From the NCBI GenBank assembly GCA_016782825.1, contig JADHXT010000087.1:1-10878 (forward strand): DNA of 10,878 nt, written 5' to 3'. The stretch's first letter is position 1. Each line of letters begins with the position of its first letter. Below the pieces are notes generated by a model. The model searched no databases, had not been told where the DNA came from, and saw nothing but the letters and a program-made list of their open reading frames with translations. The position numbers and the translations under genes are program-made. Origin of the DNA: Candidatus Brocadiia bacterium (GTDB taxonomy: Bacteria > Planctomycetota > PUPC01 > DSUN01). This document shows positions 1 to 6,116 of the stretch, piece after piece.

Positions 1-556
1 GGTAGCCCAGCAGCTTGCGTTCGGCCACCTGGCACAGCACGTAGAAGTGGCGGCGGTTCCAGTAGGTGGCAAAGGTGGTTCGCTTGCCCTTGTGCTCGAA
101 GGAGATGGGCAGCGCGTCCTTCCAGTCGGTGGCGCGGCCGTCCACCCGCGGCTCGTAGTGCGGGGCGCTGGAGCACACCACCGTCTGCTTGCGAGTCAGC
201 GATCCCGCCGCCGACGTGGCCGTGACGCGCACCGGGTACTGGTTTGCCTCGCTGGCTCGAGCCTTTTGCAGGGCGAAGGCCACCCGCGCGCGCCCCCGAG
301 GCTTGATCTTCACATCAGCCCGAGTGCGGTTGGCGACCCATCCCTTGGGAAGCTCGAGCGTCACCGTGCCGGAGTATGGCGTGTTCTGCCGGTTCTCGAT
401 GACGACGTGTGTGACGGGACCCGTTGCGGGAGGCACCACCCAGTGCTCGGCTCGCAGTGCCACGGCGGCCTCGCCCGCGCAGGCAGGATACGCCAGACAG
501 GCGAGCGCCATGGCCATGCAAACACACCCTCCACTCCGCCTGGCGCAGAAACCCAT
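1..556 (-). CDS. Exported protein with beta-sandwich and CBM9-like sugar-binding domain (C-terminus off the left edge)
   Basis: Only the first 185 codons are in the window; the frame is still open at base 2. The ATG at 556-554 was chosen because AGGGG lies about 7 nt upstream. Residues 1-27 form a signal peptide: basic CARRSGG, then a hydrophobic stretch ending ACA before GEA, a signal peptidase I site. Residues about 30-125 look like an immunoglobulin-type beta-sandwich of the kind next to NPCBM/NEW3 modules (TVTLELPKGW, then alternating hydrophobic strands). From about 134 the pattern YEPRVDGRATDWKDALPISF, then TFATYWNRRHFYVL, resembles the opening of CBM9-like domains, where 'DG...DW..A' starts the first strand and a W/Y-rich strand follows. 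The inferred role is binding sugars or glycans outside the cytoplasm; whether a catalytic domain follows cannot be seen. It has its own promoter at 583-611. Gene boundaries are solid, domain names moderate. Confidence 0.8.
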   Translation of the reverse strand, partial: MGFCARRSGGCVCMAMALACLAYPACAGEAAVALRAEHWVVPPATGPVTHVVIENRQNTPYSGTVTLELPKGWVANRTRADVKIKPRGRARVAFALQKARASEANQYPVRVTATSAAGSLTRKQTVVCSSAPHYEPRVDGRATDWKDALPISFEHKGKRTTFATYWNRRHFYVLCQVAERKLLGY

Positions 557-582
557 CAGTTGCCCCTGACATGGCCTACTCA

Positions 583-611
583 AGGCTAGCCCAACCATCG
601 CGTGTTGTCAA
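583..611 (-). promoter_or_regulatory. Sigma70-like promoter for the exported sugar-binding protein
   Basis: On the minus strand a perfect TTGACA (611-606) is followed by exactly 17 bases and then TAGCCT (588-583), which keeps the three most conserved -10 bases (T1, A2, T6). The predicted start near 576 leaves a leader of about 20 nt containing the AGGGG ribosome site. The -35 box overlaps the stop codon of the upstream gene (610-608), so the promoter is squeezed into the 51-base gap. This is a pattern match; there is no expression evidence. Confidence 0.5.
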
Positions 612-1945
612 CTCTCCGCCGCAGCATCTCGGGCCAGAAGCGTCTGCAACTGGCACGGCCCCTCGGCATCGAGGATAGCCGCCCGCACTTGCGCGCGCAA
701 GTCGTCGTCGGGCCGCTCGACCAGCCGGGCCACGGCGAGGGTGAGTGCCACCGTGTCCACCAGGGCAAGCGACTTATGGTGTGCTCCGCGGCGCAACAGG
801 TCGGAGAACGGCAGCCCCCTCTCGCGTGGATGCTTCGTGCGGTGGGCATTGGCCACGATGACGCCCTTGGGGGGCGCGCCATCCTCCTCCAGGAGTTGGG
901 TGGCACGCCAGTAGGGGTCCGAGTCCACGGTGCCATCGACCGTGGCGAGCACCACGCGCGCCGTGGCGTCGCCGCAGGCCACGTCCAGACAGTCGGCTTC
1001 GCCGGGGATGGGCGACACGGTGAAGCCCAGCAACTCGAACGCCGCCGCCACGCCGATGGCCAGCTCGGCGGGGCTGGATGCGTAAAGCAGCAGGTTGAGC
1101 CGCGAGAGTGCCTGGTGCCGAGCGTTCAGATCGTCGAGCTCGGCTTGCCGGCGCTGCACTTGCTCAGCCACGACGGGGATGCGCTCGGCCACCTCGGCCT
1201 GCCCGGGCAGCAGGCAGTGAGTCAACCAGGGCGGCGGGGCCGTCTTGGGCACGTCGTGCGTCGGGGCGAGCACGCCGACCAGCGCCCTACCTCGCTCATC
1301 CGGGGCCTGGCCGCTCATGGGCGGGATGAAGATCACCTGCCCCTTGCCCACGCGGAGGTCGAAGGCCACTGGATGGCCGAGCGCGGTGGTGGCCACCACG
1401 TGCCACTCGGCGGCCAGTTGGTCGTTGGCCACGTAGGCCTCATAGGCCAAGGCGTCGCCACATATGCCCCCCGCAGGGGTGCCCCCTGCAAGGGCCTGCA
1501 TCAGACGCCAGGCCAGGTGGCGCTCATCGGCTGCCACCACCTTGGTGCCCGAGCCTTCGGCGATGACGAGCTGCGCCACGCCCGCTTCCGACGGCAGCCA
1601 CGAGTAGGCGTGGAGCACGCTGGTGGTGGCGGCGCCATCGCTGCGGCGCTGCCGCACCCGCAACGGCGCGCCCACGGGCCGCAGCATGCACAGAAGCTTG
1701 CCCCCCGTGGCAAGCAGCGCCGCCACCTCGCGGCGCCGACGCTGGATCACGTGCAGCAGGTTGCGCCCTACCTGGCTGTCGCCCGAGCGCCCGGCGCCGC
1801 CCACGCCGGCCCACAAGGCCGTGACCACGGCGGGATCGACGAGCACCACGTCGTAGTCGGCAAACGACACGTCGCTGTCGATCGTCGCCTGCTCGATGGC
1901 CTCGTGCCGGGCGTCCACGCCCACGGCCAGGATTCTCACGCTCAC
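608..1945 (-). CDS. Unrecognised protein: Rossmann/amidotransferase-like domain, coiled coil, degenerate PD-(D/E)XK-like domain
   Basis: 445 residues, starting at GTG 1945-1943, which overlaps the TGA of maf-trmB by 4 bases. GGAGAG (1956-1951) lies 5 nt upstream. The frame continues further upstream only as shadow, so this start is the sensible one. No signal peptide or membrane segment, so probably cytosolic. Residues 1-230 look like an alpha/beta domain: strand RILAVGV, then YDVVLVDP (31-38), LLATGGKLLCMLRP (78-90) and GKGQVIFIPP (200-209), a pattern reminiscent of class I glutamine-amidotransferase-like folds but without a Cys-His-Glu triad I can identify. Residues 248-285 are coiled-coil-like. 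Residues 290-425 follow the layout of a restriction-endonuclease-like fold (AFELLGFTV; GDATARVVLATVDG; KGVIVANAHRTKHPRER; KSLALVDTVALTLAV), but the E-x-K strand is replaced by ATVDG, so catalysis is unlikely. Possibly a nucleotide- or DNA-binding scaffold. Function unknown. Confidence 0.8.
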   Translation of the reverse strand: MSVRILAVGVDARHEAIEQATIDSDVSFADYDVVLVDPAVVTALWAGVGGAGRSGDSQVGRNLLHVIQRRRREVAALLATGGKLLCMLRPVGAPLRVRQRRSDGAATTSVLHAYSWLPSEAGVAQLVIAEGSGTKVVAADERHLAWRLMQALAGGTPAGGICGDALAYEAYVANDQLAAEWHVVATTALGHPVAFDLRVGKGQVIFIPPMSGQAPDERGRALVGVLAPTHDVPKTAPPPWLTHCLLPGQAEVAERIPVVAEQVQRRQAELDDLNARHQALSRLNLLLYASSPAELAIGVAAAFELLGFTVSPIPGEADCLDVACGDATARVVLATVDGTVDSDPYWRATQLLEEDGAPPKGVIVANAHRTKHPRERGLPFSDLLRRGAHHKSLALVDTVALTLAVARLVERPDDDLRAQVRAAILDAEGPCQLQTLLARDAAAES

Positions 1946-3198
1946 GTTGGCTCTCCAGGTTTCGCTGCCGGCTCGGCCTTCTTGGCGAACCGCATGAAGT
2001 GAATCGTGCAGCCGGCGGCCCGGCGCTTGCGCTCGAACACGCTTACGTGGTAGCCGGGCAGCTCCGTCAGCCACTGGCCGGCCCCGTTGCGGTTCACCAC
2101 GTCGGGCAGCGCCTCGAAGGCCTCGAGTATCTGCTCGGCATAGGGCCGCACGTCGGTCACCACGTTCAGGCGTCCGCCGGGCTTCAGGCACTCCACCACG
2201 CGTCGCGCCGTCTCGGGCTGCACCAGGCGATGCTTGGCATGGCGGCGCTTCGGCCACGGGTCGGGGAAGTGGATGGTGACCGCTTCCACCTGCCCCGGAT
2301 GCAGCATCCGATGCAGCGCATCCCGTGCATCGCCGAAGTAGACCCGCACGTTCGCCACACCGGCCCGCTTGATCTTGCCGCACAGCTTGTCCACGCGCTC
2401 GCGGATGCGCTCGATGGCCACGAAGTTGGTCTCGGGCGCCCTGCGCGCCGCATGGATGACAAAGTCGTCCTTGCCCGGGCCGATCTCCACTTCGAGCGGC
2501 GCCTCGGGGCGGCTGAACCGCGAGACGAGTGCGTCGCTGCGGTCGAGGTCGTCCACCGTGAGGATCAGCTCGCGGTGGCGCGCCACGGTGCCGCGGTGCA
2601 GCTTACCAAGATACTCTCTGAAGCTGTGGGGCACAAGCTCGCCCACGCGCTCGGTCGGCAGGCCCACCACGTTGGTGAAGCTGCCGTCGAGCCGCTCGAC
2701 GTAGGGGTCGCCGCCTTCCTGAAGGGCGTAGGCGCCGGCCTTGTCGCGCCAGCCGGTGCTGGCGATGTAGGCGTCGAGCTCGTCGTCAGCCAGCGGCCTC
2801 ATCTCCACCCACGTGGTGTCGTGCAGGGTATGCACCTGCCCCGTGCCCAAGTCCACCGCACACAGGCCGGTGATCACCGCGTGGCGATGGCTGGTGAGCA
2901 GGCGCAGAAACTCCCGTGCCTCTGCCTCGTCGGCGGCCTTGCCCATCACCCGGCCGTCGCAGGCCACCAGGGTGTCGGCGCCCAGCACGATGCCTTCCTC
3001 TGCTTCGAGGCGCGATGCCACGGCTTCGGCCTTCCGTCGAGCCAGCAACACGGCCTGCTCTGCCGGCGGAAGCTCTGCGGCTACGTCTTCCTCCACCTCC
3101 GGCGTCACCACGTCGAACGTGTAGCCCATCTCCTCCAGCAGCGCGCGTCGCCGCGGGGAAGCCGAAGCCAGGGTGAGATCGCCCTTGCGAAAGATCAA
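1942..3198 (-). CDS. maf-trmB: Maf-TrmB fusion: nucleotide pyrophosphatase plus tRNA (guanine-N7-)-methyltransferase
   Basis: One uninterrupted 418-residue frame contains two complete enzymes. Residues 1-195 are Maf/YhdE: ASASPRRRALL (11-21), GADTLVACDGRVMGK (73-87), HAVITG (106-111), WRDKAGAYALQ (150-160) and GSFTNVVGLP (172-181). The KAG-Y-A-x-Q signature fits the dTTP/UTP pyrophosphatase subgroup, which hydrolyses NTPs (including modified ones) to NMP and PPi. Residues about 208-418 are TrmB, which makes m7G46 in tRNA with SAM: LEVEIGPGKDDF (235-246, SAM-binding E-x-x-x-G-x-G), FVAIE (259-263), HFPDPWPKRRHAKHRLV (310-326), NVVTD (345-349) and VFE (387-389). The start is TTG 3198-3196, overlapping the preceding TGA by 4 bases, with GAGGAG (3213-3208) 9 nt upstream. 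Separate TrmB translation from an internal GTG (codon 205) is possible, but no Shine-Dalgarno precedes it. Both families are certain; that the protein stays one chain is inferred from the open frame. Confidence 0.93.
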   Translation of the reverse strand: MIFRKGDLTLASASPRRRALLEEMGYTFDVVTPEVEEDVAAELPPAEQAVLLARRKAEAVASRLEAEEGIVLGADTLVACDGRVMGKAADEAEAREFLRLLTSHRHAVITGLCAVDLGTGQVHTLHDTTWVEMRPLADDELDAYIASTGWRDKAGAYALQEGGDPYVERLDGSFTNVVGLPTERVGELVPHSFREYLGKLHRGTVARHRELILTVDDLDRSDALVSRFSRPEAPLEVEIGPGKDDFVIHAARRAPETNFVAIERIRERVDKLCGKIKRAGVANVRVYFGDARDALHRMLHPGQVEAVTIHFPDPWPKRRHAKHRLVQPETARRVVECLKPGGRLNVVTDVRPYAEQILEAFEALPDVVNRNGAGQWLTELPGYHVSVFERKRRAAGCTIHFMRFAKKAEPAAKPGEPT

Positions 3199-4109
3199 AA
3201 GCCCACGCTCCTCAGATGCTCCAGGCCCATGGCCACCTCCTCGGCGATGAATCGGCTGCTCACTTCCATCACGCAGATGACCGAGGCAGGCAACAGCTCG
3301 CGCACCCGCGCCAAGTCCAGGTATCCCAGCCCGGGCGGGTAGTGGTCTACCAGGCGCTCGCGCCGCACCACGTCGTGCAGGTGGACGCCCACCACGCGGC
3401 CGCGGAACCGCCGCAGCCACTCGAACTGCTCCACCCGCCCCATGGCCTCCTGGATGGCCGCGTGGCCGGTGTCGTGCCAGTAGCCGAGGCGTGGGTCGGG
3501 GTAGCGCTCGAACAGTGCCGCAGCCTCCTCGAAGCTGGGCACCTCGTGGTAGCCCACGCGGCACTCCACGCCGAGCCGCACCTTCGAGTCGTCGGCCAGC
3601 AGCTCGCCGATGCTGTCGCAGGCCGCCTCGAAGTACTCGGGCGCCACGGCCTCGCGCTCGGCCAGCAGGTCGGCGGGCGTCACGCCATACTCGGCCTCGG
3701 CTGCCTTCCCGCCGGCCACCAGGCGGCAGAGCAGCTCGCGTTTCTCCCAGCGGTCCTCGATCGGCGGCGAGCCGATGTGGAGCACCACGGCCTTGGCCCC
3801 CAGGGCCTCGGCGTGGGCGAGGGTCTCCCGCGTGGCCTCCACGCCCTGCCGCCGCAGCTCGGGGTCGGGCGAGCCGAGCCAGTCGCCGCGCTCGTTGTCG
3901 TCCTGCGGGCGCTTCTCGTTGCACACATTGTGAATGCTCACGACTTCGAGCCCGAGCTTGCCGACCGCTTTCTGGGCTTTCTTCAGGCGGAACCGCGCGC
4001 CCGACACGCCGATCTCCACGCACTCGAATCCCAATGCCCGCGCGGCCTCCAGCGTGGCCGGCACGTCGTTCCGGTCGCTCTGGCGCCAAGCCGTGGACAA
4101 TGCAATCAT
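3195..4109 (-). CDS. Sugar-phosphate isomerase/epimerase-like TIM barrel (AP endonuclease 2 family)
   Basis: 304 residues, a normal length for the xylose-isomerase-like TIM-barrel superfamily (Pfam AP_endonuc_2), which holds sugar and sugar-acid isomerases, epimerases and dehydratases using one divalent metal. Visible strands and candidate metal ligands, in order: CVEIGVSG (30-37), VSIHNVC (57-63), VVLHIGSP (108-115), GVECRV (180-185, Glu182), YWHDTGHA (210-217, His212/Asp213), GVHLHD (241-246, His243/His245) and CVMEVS (279-284, Glu282). The E-D-H-E set appears intact. No signal peptide, so cytosolic. ATG 4109-4107 overlaps the glycerate kinase TGA by 4 bases, and GGGAGG (4122-4117) sits 7 nt upstream. 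Coupling to a glycerate kinase suggests a hydroxypyruvate-isomerase-like or sugar-acid step, but the exact substrate cannot be read from the sequence. Confidence 0.88.
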   Translation of the reverse strand: MIALSTAWRQSDRNDVPATLEAARALGFECVEIGVSGARFRLKKAQKAVGKLGLEVVSIHNVCNEKRPQDDNERGDWLGSPDPELRRQGVEATRETLAHAEALGAKAVVLHIGSPPIEDRWEKRELLCRLVAGGKAAEAEYGVTPADLLAEREAVAPEYFEAACDSIGELLADDSKVRLGVECRVGYHEVPSFEEAAALFERYPDPRLGYWHDTGHAAIQEAMGRVEQFEWLRRFRGRVVGVHLHDVVRRERLVDHYPPGLGYLDLARVRELLPASVICVMEVSSRFIAEEVAMGLEHLRSVGF

Positions 4110-5260
4110 CGCGCCCCCTCCCTTGCCGCGAGGAACAGCCGCACCACCTGCTCCGCCGCGTCGGCCAGCAGTTCACCCGCGCGCGCCATGGCCTCATCGA
4201 GCGGCACTGGCCCGGGCACGAGGCTGAAGCAGGCGGTAACTCCCTCCCCGAGCACGGCTTCCCAGCCCTCCCCCAGCGCACCAGCGATGGCCACCACCGG
4301 AATGCCCCGCGCCGCGGCCGCGCGCGCCACGCCCACAGGCACCTTGCCGAAGGCGGTCTGGCCGTCCAGGCGCCCCTCGCCCACGAGGACAAGGGCGGCG
4401 CCCTCCAACTTCGCCTCCAGGCCGACGGCGTCGACCACCAGGCTCACGCCGGGCAGCAGCTTGGCCCCAAGAAAGGCCACCAGCCCCGCGCCCAGCCCTC
4501 CGGCGGCGCCGGCGCCGCGCAGGTCGCGCACCGCAGTGCCCAGGTCGCGCTCGATGACCTCGGCCAGGTGGCTCAGACTGGCGTCGAGTTGCTCGACCAT
4601 GGCCGGCGTGGCGCCTTTCTGCGGGCCGTAGACGCGAGCCGCCCCGTGGGGTCCCACGAGTGGATTGTCCACGTCGCACGCCACGTCGATGGCCACGTCG
4701 GCCAGGCGCGGGTCTCTGCCCGACAGGTCGATTCGCGCCAGTTGTGCCAGCGCACCGCCGCCACGCCCGATGGAGGCGCCATCCGCGTCCAGGAGCTTCA
4801 CGCCGAGGGCCTGCGCCATGCCCGCTCCGCCATCCACCGTGGCGCTGCCGCCGATGCCAAGCACGATGCGGCTCGCCCCGCGGTCGAGGGCCGCCGCGAT
4901 CAACTCGCCGGTGCCAACCGTGGTGGTCTGAAGTGGATTCCTGCGCTCGGGCGGCACGAGCGGCAGGCCCGAAGCCGCCGCCATCTCGACCACTGCGGTG
5001 GTGCCATCGCCCAGGATGCCGTATTCCGCGTCCACGGGCTCGCCCAGCGGGCCGCAGACTCTGGCCTGGTGCAGCGTTCCGCCCGTGGCGGCCACCAGGG
5101 CTCGCACGGTGCCTTCGCCGCCATCGGCCATGGGCACGGTCACGATGTCGGCATCGGGCGCGGCGCGGCGCGCACCCACGGCCATTGCCTCGGCCACGGC
5201 CTCAGCCGCCAGGCATTCCTTGAATGAGTCGGGGGCGATCACGATCCGTGGAGCCATCAT
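4106..5260 (-). CDS. garK: Glycerate 2-kinase (GarK/GlxK family)
   Basis: 384 residues, the usual size of the GarK/GlxK/GckA family (about 375-385). It phosphorylates D-glycerate with ATP, giving 2-phosphoglycerate for lower glycolysis after sugar-acid or glyoxylate breakdown. All family motifs are present in order: APDSFKE (9-15; the usual last residue is G), MADGGEGT (44-51), VLGIGGSATVDGG (133-145), CDVDNPLVG (195-203), YGPQKGA (211-217), GAGAAGGLGAG (249-259) and GEGRLDGQT (294-302). Cytosolic. Two consecutive ATGs open the frame; the first is used here, the second would shorten it by one residue. Unlike the neighbouring genes it has no Shine-Dalgarno, and a -10 box lies just 6 nt before the ATG. 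It is the first gene of the coupled block. The exact orthologue (GarK or GlxK) is not resolved; the symbol names the family. Confidence 0.94.
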   Translation of the reverse strand: MMAPRIVIAPDSFKECLAAEAVAEAMAVGARRAAPDADIVTVPMADGGEGTVRALVAATGGTLHQARVCGPLGEPVDAEYGILGDGTTAVVEMAAASGLPLVPPERRNPLQTTTVGTGELIAAALDRGASRIVLGIGGSATVDGGAGMAQALGVKLLDADGASIGRGGGALAQLARIDLSGRDPRLADVAIDVACDVDNPLVGPHGAARVYGPQKGATPAMVEQLDASLSHLAEVIERDLGTAVRDLRGAGAAGGLGAGLVAFLGAKLLPGVSLVVDAVGLEAKLEGAALVLVGEGRLDGQTAFGKVPVGVARAAAARGIPVVAIAGALGEGWEAVLGEGVTACFSLVPGPVPLDEAMARAGELLADAAEQVVRLFLAAREGAR

Positions 5261-5266
5261 GCGGTC

Positions 5267-5295
5267 ATTCTAGCATGAACGCTGGCCGGAGTCTC
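5267..5295 (-). promoter_or_regulatory. Extended -10 promoter, possibly giving a leaderless glycerate kinase mRNA
   Basis: On the minus strand TGCTAGAAT (5275-5267) matches an extended -10 element (TGn followed by TAGAAT, 5/6 to consensus). Seventeen bases upstream lies GAGACT (3/6 to TTGACA, with the GAC core). The hexamer is followed by six bases, GACCGC, and then the ATG at 5260, so a standard initiation distance puts +1 on the A of the start codon. The absence of any Shine-Dalgarno fits leaderless translation. Pattern-based only. Confidence 0.42.
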
Positions 5296-5327
5296 GCCGC
5301 GCGCCTCCGACGCCAAGTCTCCGGGCG

Positions 5328-6104
5328 TCACAGGGCAGCCTTGCCGAGCGGGATGGGAATCCAGAGCAGTTGCAGGTAGTGCCTCCGGTTCACCCGTCCC
5401 CAGCCGAGGAGGCCGAACAGCAGGGTGCGCCCGTCGCGGAGGTCGTATCGCACGTCATACACGTCCTTCTTCGGGTCGGCCAGGGCGTGGAGACCTGCCT
5501 TCCCGTCCGCGTCCACCGGCAGCACACGACGCACGCGGGTGCTCCCGATGCCCCAGCCGAGCCATACGTCCAGTTGCTGGGCCGCCACGTGCTCGCAGCG
5601 CATCGTATCGAATGCTTGAGCCTTCGTGTTCGAGAACAGGAAGTCGCCGATGAACAGACCCATGCCCCAGGCCGTCTCCCCTGCATAGAACTCGCGCTGC
5701 CCCTCGTCCAACGGCGAGTAGAGCCAGTGGCCCGCCCTCTGCGAGGGCACAAGCCGCAGCCACAGGCTGCACGTCCCCCTCACTTGGTAGCCGTGCACCG
5801 GTGCCAGAGGGACATCCCAGGCGTCTGGCACGCCCGTGCTGATCCAGTGCGGGCCCTCGGTGTAGCCGTATTCGCCGCCGAAGATGCGGAAGGCCGGCAC
5901 GGGGATGGTCTTGAGGCGCTGCACGCGGCGCCGCAACGACCGCGGCTCCGGCGGCGGCCATTGCCCCATGCCCGCCCAATTGCCCAGTTCCTCACGCGTC
6001 AGCGGCCCGCCGCCGGACAGAGCGAAGAAGGTGCAGCCCTGAAGCGCCCCCAGCATCGCCACGCCCATGACTGCCCACACGACCCGACGCGCAGCGCCTC
6101 TCAC
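5328..6104 (-). CDS. Putative lipoprotein of unknown family
   Basis: 258 residues. The start taken is GTG 6104-6102 because a perfect AGGAGG (6116-6111) lies 6 nt upstream. An in-frame GTG at 6119 overlaps the DUF4380 stop as GTGA and would add five residues (VRRKT), but lacks a good ribosome site. Residues 1-24 form a lipoprotein signal: basic AARR, a hydrophobic core and lipobox LQGC with the modified Cys24, so the product is probably anchored in a membrane facing the periplasm. The mature part is rich in Trp, Gly and Tyr, with alternating hydrophobic strands (RIFGGEYGYTEGPHW; LGWGIGSTRVRRVLPVD; LLWIPIPLG at the end), suggesting a beta-rich fold with no transmembrane segment. I recognise no family. 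It directly follows the DUF4380 gene and probably shares its transcript. Confidence 0.75.
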   Translation of the reverse strand: MRGAARRVVWAVMGVAMLGALQGCTFFALSGGGPLTREELGNWAGMGQWPPPEPRSLRRRVQRLKTIPVPAFRIFGGEYGYTEGPHWISTGVPDAWDVPLAPVHGYQVRGTCSLWLRLVPSQRAGHWLYSPLDEGQREFYAGETAWGMGLFIGDFLFSNTKAQAFDTMRCEHVAAQQLDVWLGWGIGSTRVRRVLPVDADGKAGLHALADPKKDVYDVRYDLRDGRTLLFGLLGWGRVNRRHYLQLLWIPIPLGKAAL

Positions 6105-6110
6105 GGTCTT

Positions 6111-6116
6111 CCTCCT
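6111..6116 (-). promoter_or_regulatory. Perfect Shine-Dalgarno deciding the lipoprotein start
   Basis: AGGAGG on the minus strand, overlapping the DUF4380 stop codon (6118-6116) by one base and 6 nt before the GTG at 6104. It favours this GTG over the overlapping GTG at 6119. Confidence 0.7.

Noticed and set aside
1946..2383. Upstream extension of the nuclease-like gene by 146 codons
   Set aside because: It overlaps the conserved TrmB core in another frame and has shadow-type composition. The GTG at 1945 has GGAGAG 5 nt upstream.
2572..2586. Internal GTG (codon 205 of Maf-TrmB) as a separate trmB start
   Set aside because: No Shine-Dalgarno precedes it, and no stop codon separates Maf from TrmB. 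It is kept as a low-probability alternative in the fusion entry.
3199..4392. Upstream extension of the Maf-TrmB frame by 398 codons
   Set aside because: The extension is an out-of-frame reading of the TIM barrel and glycerate kinase genes, rich in Arg/Ala/Pro. The Maf family begins a few residues before ASASPRR, and the TTG at 3198 has a Shine-Dalgarno.
602..5227. Several long plus-strand frames (466, 447, 471 and 578 codons) opposite the coupled block
   Set aside because: They are antisense to genes with clear family motifs. Their translations are His/Ala/Arg/Gly-rich without recognisable motifs, as expected from high GC.
5261..5327. Inverted repeat CCGGAG/CTCCGG in the gap before glycerate kinase as a terminator
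   Set aside because: The arms are only 6 bp, the loop is about 27 bases and no U-run follows. In this GC-rich context such a match is easily chance.
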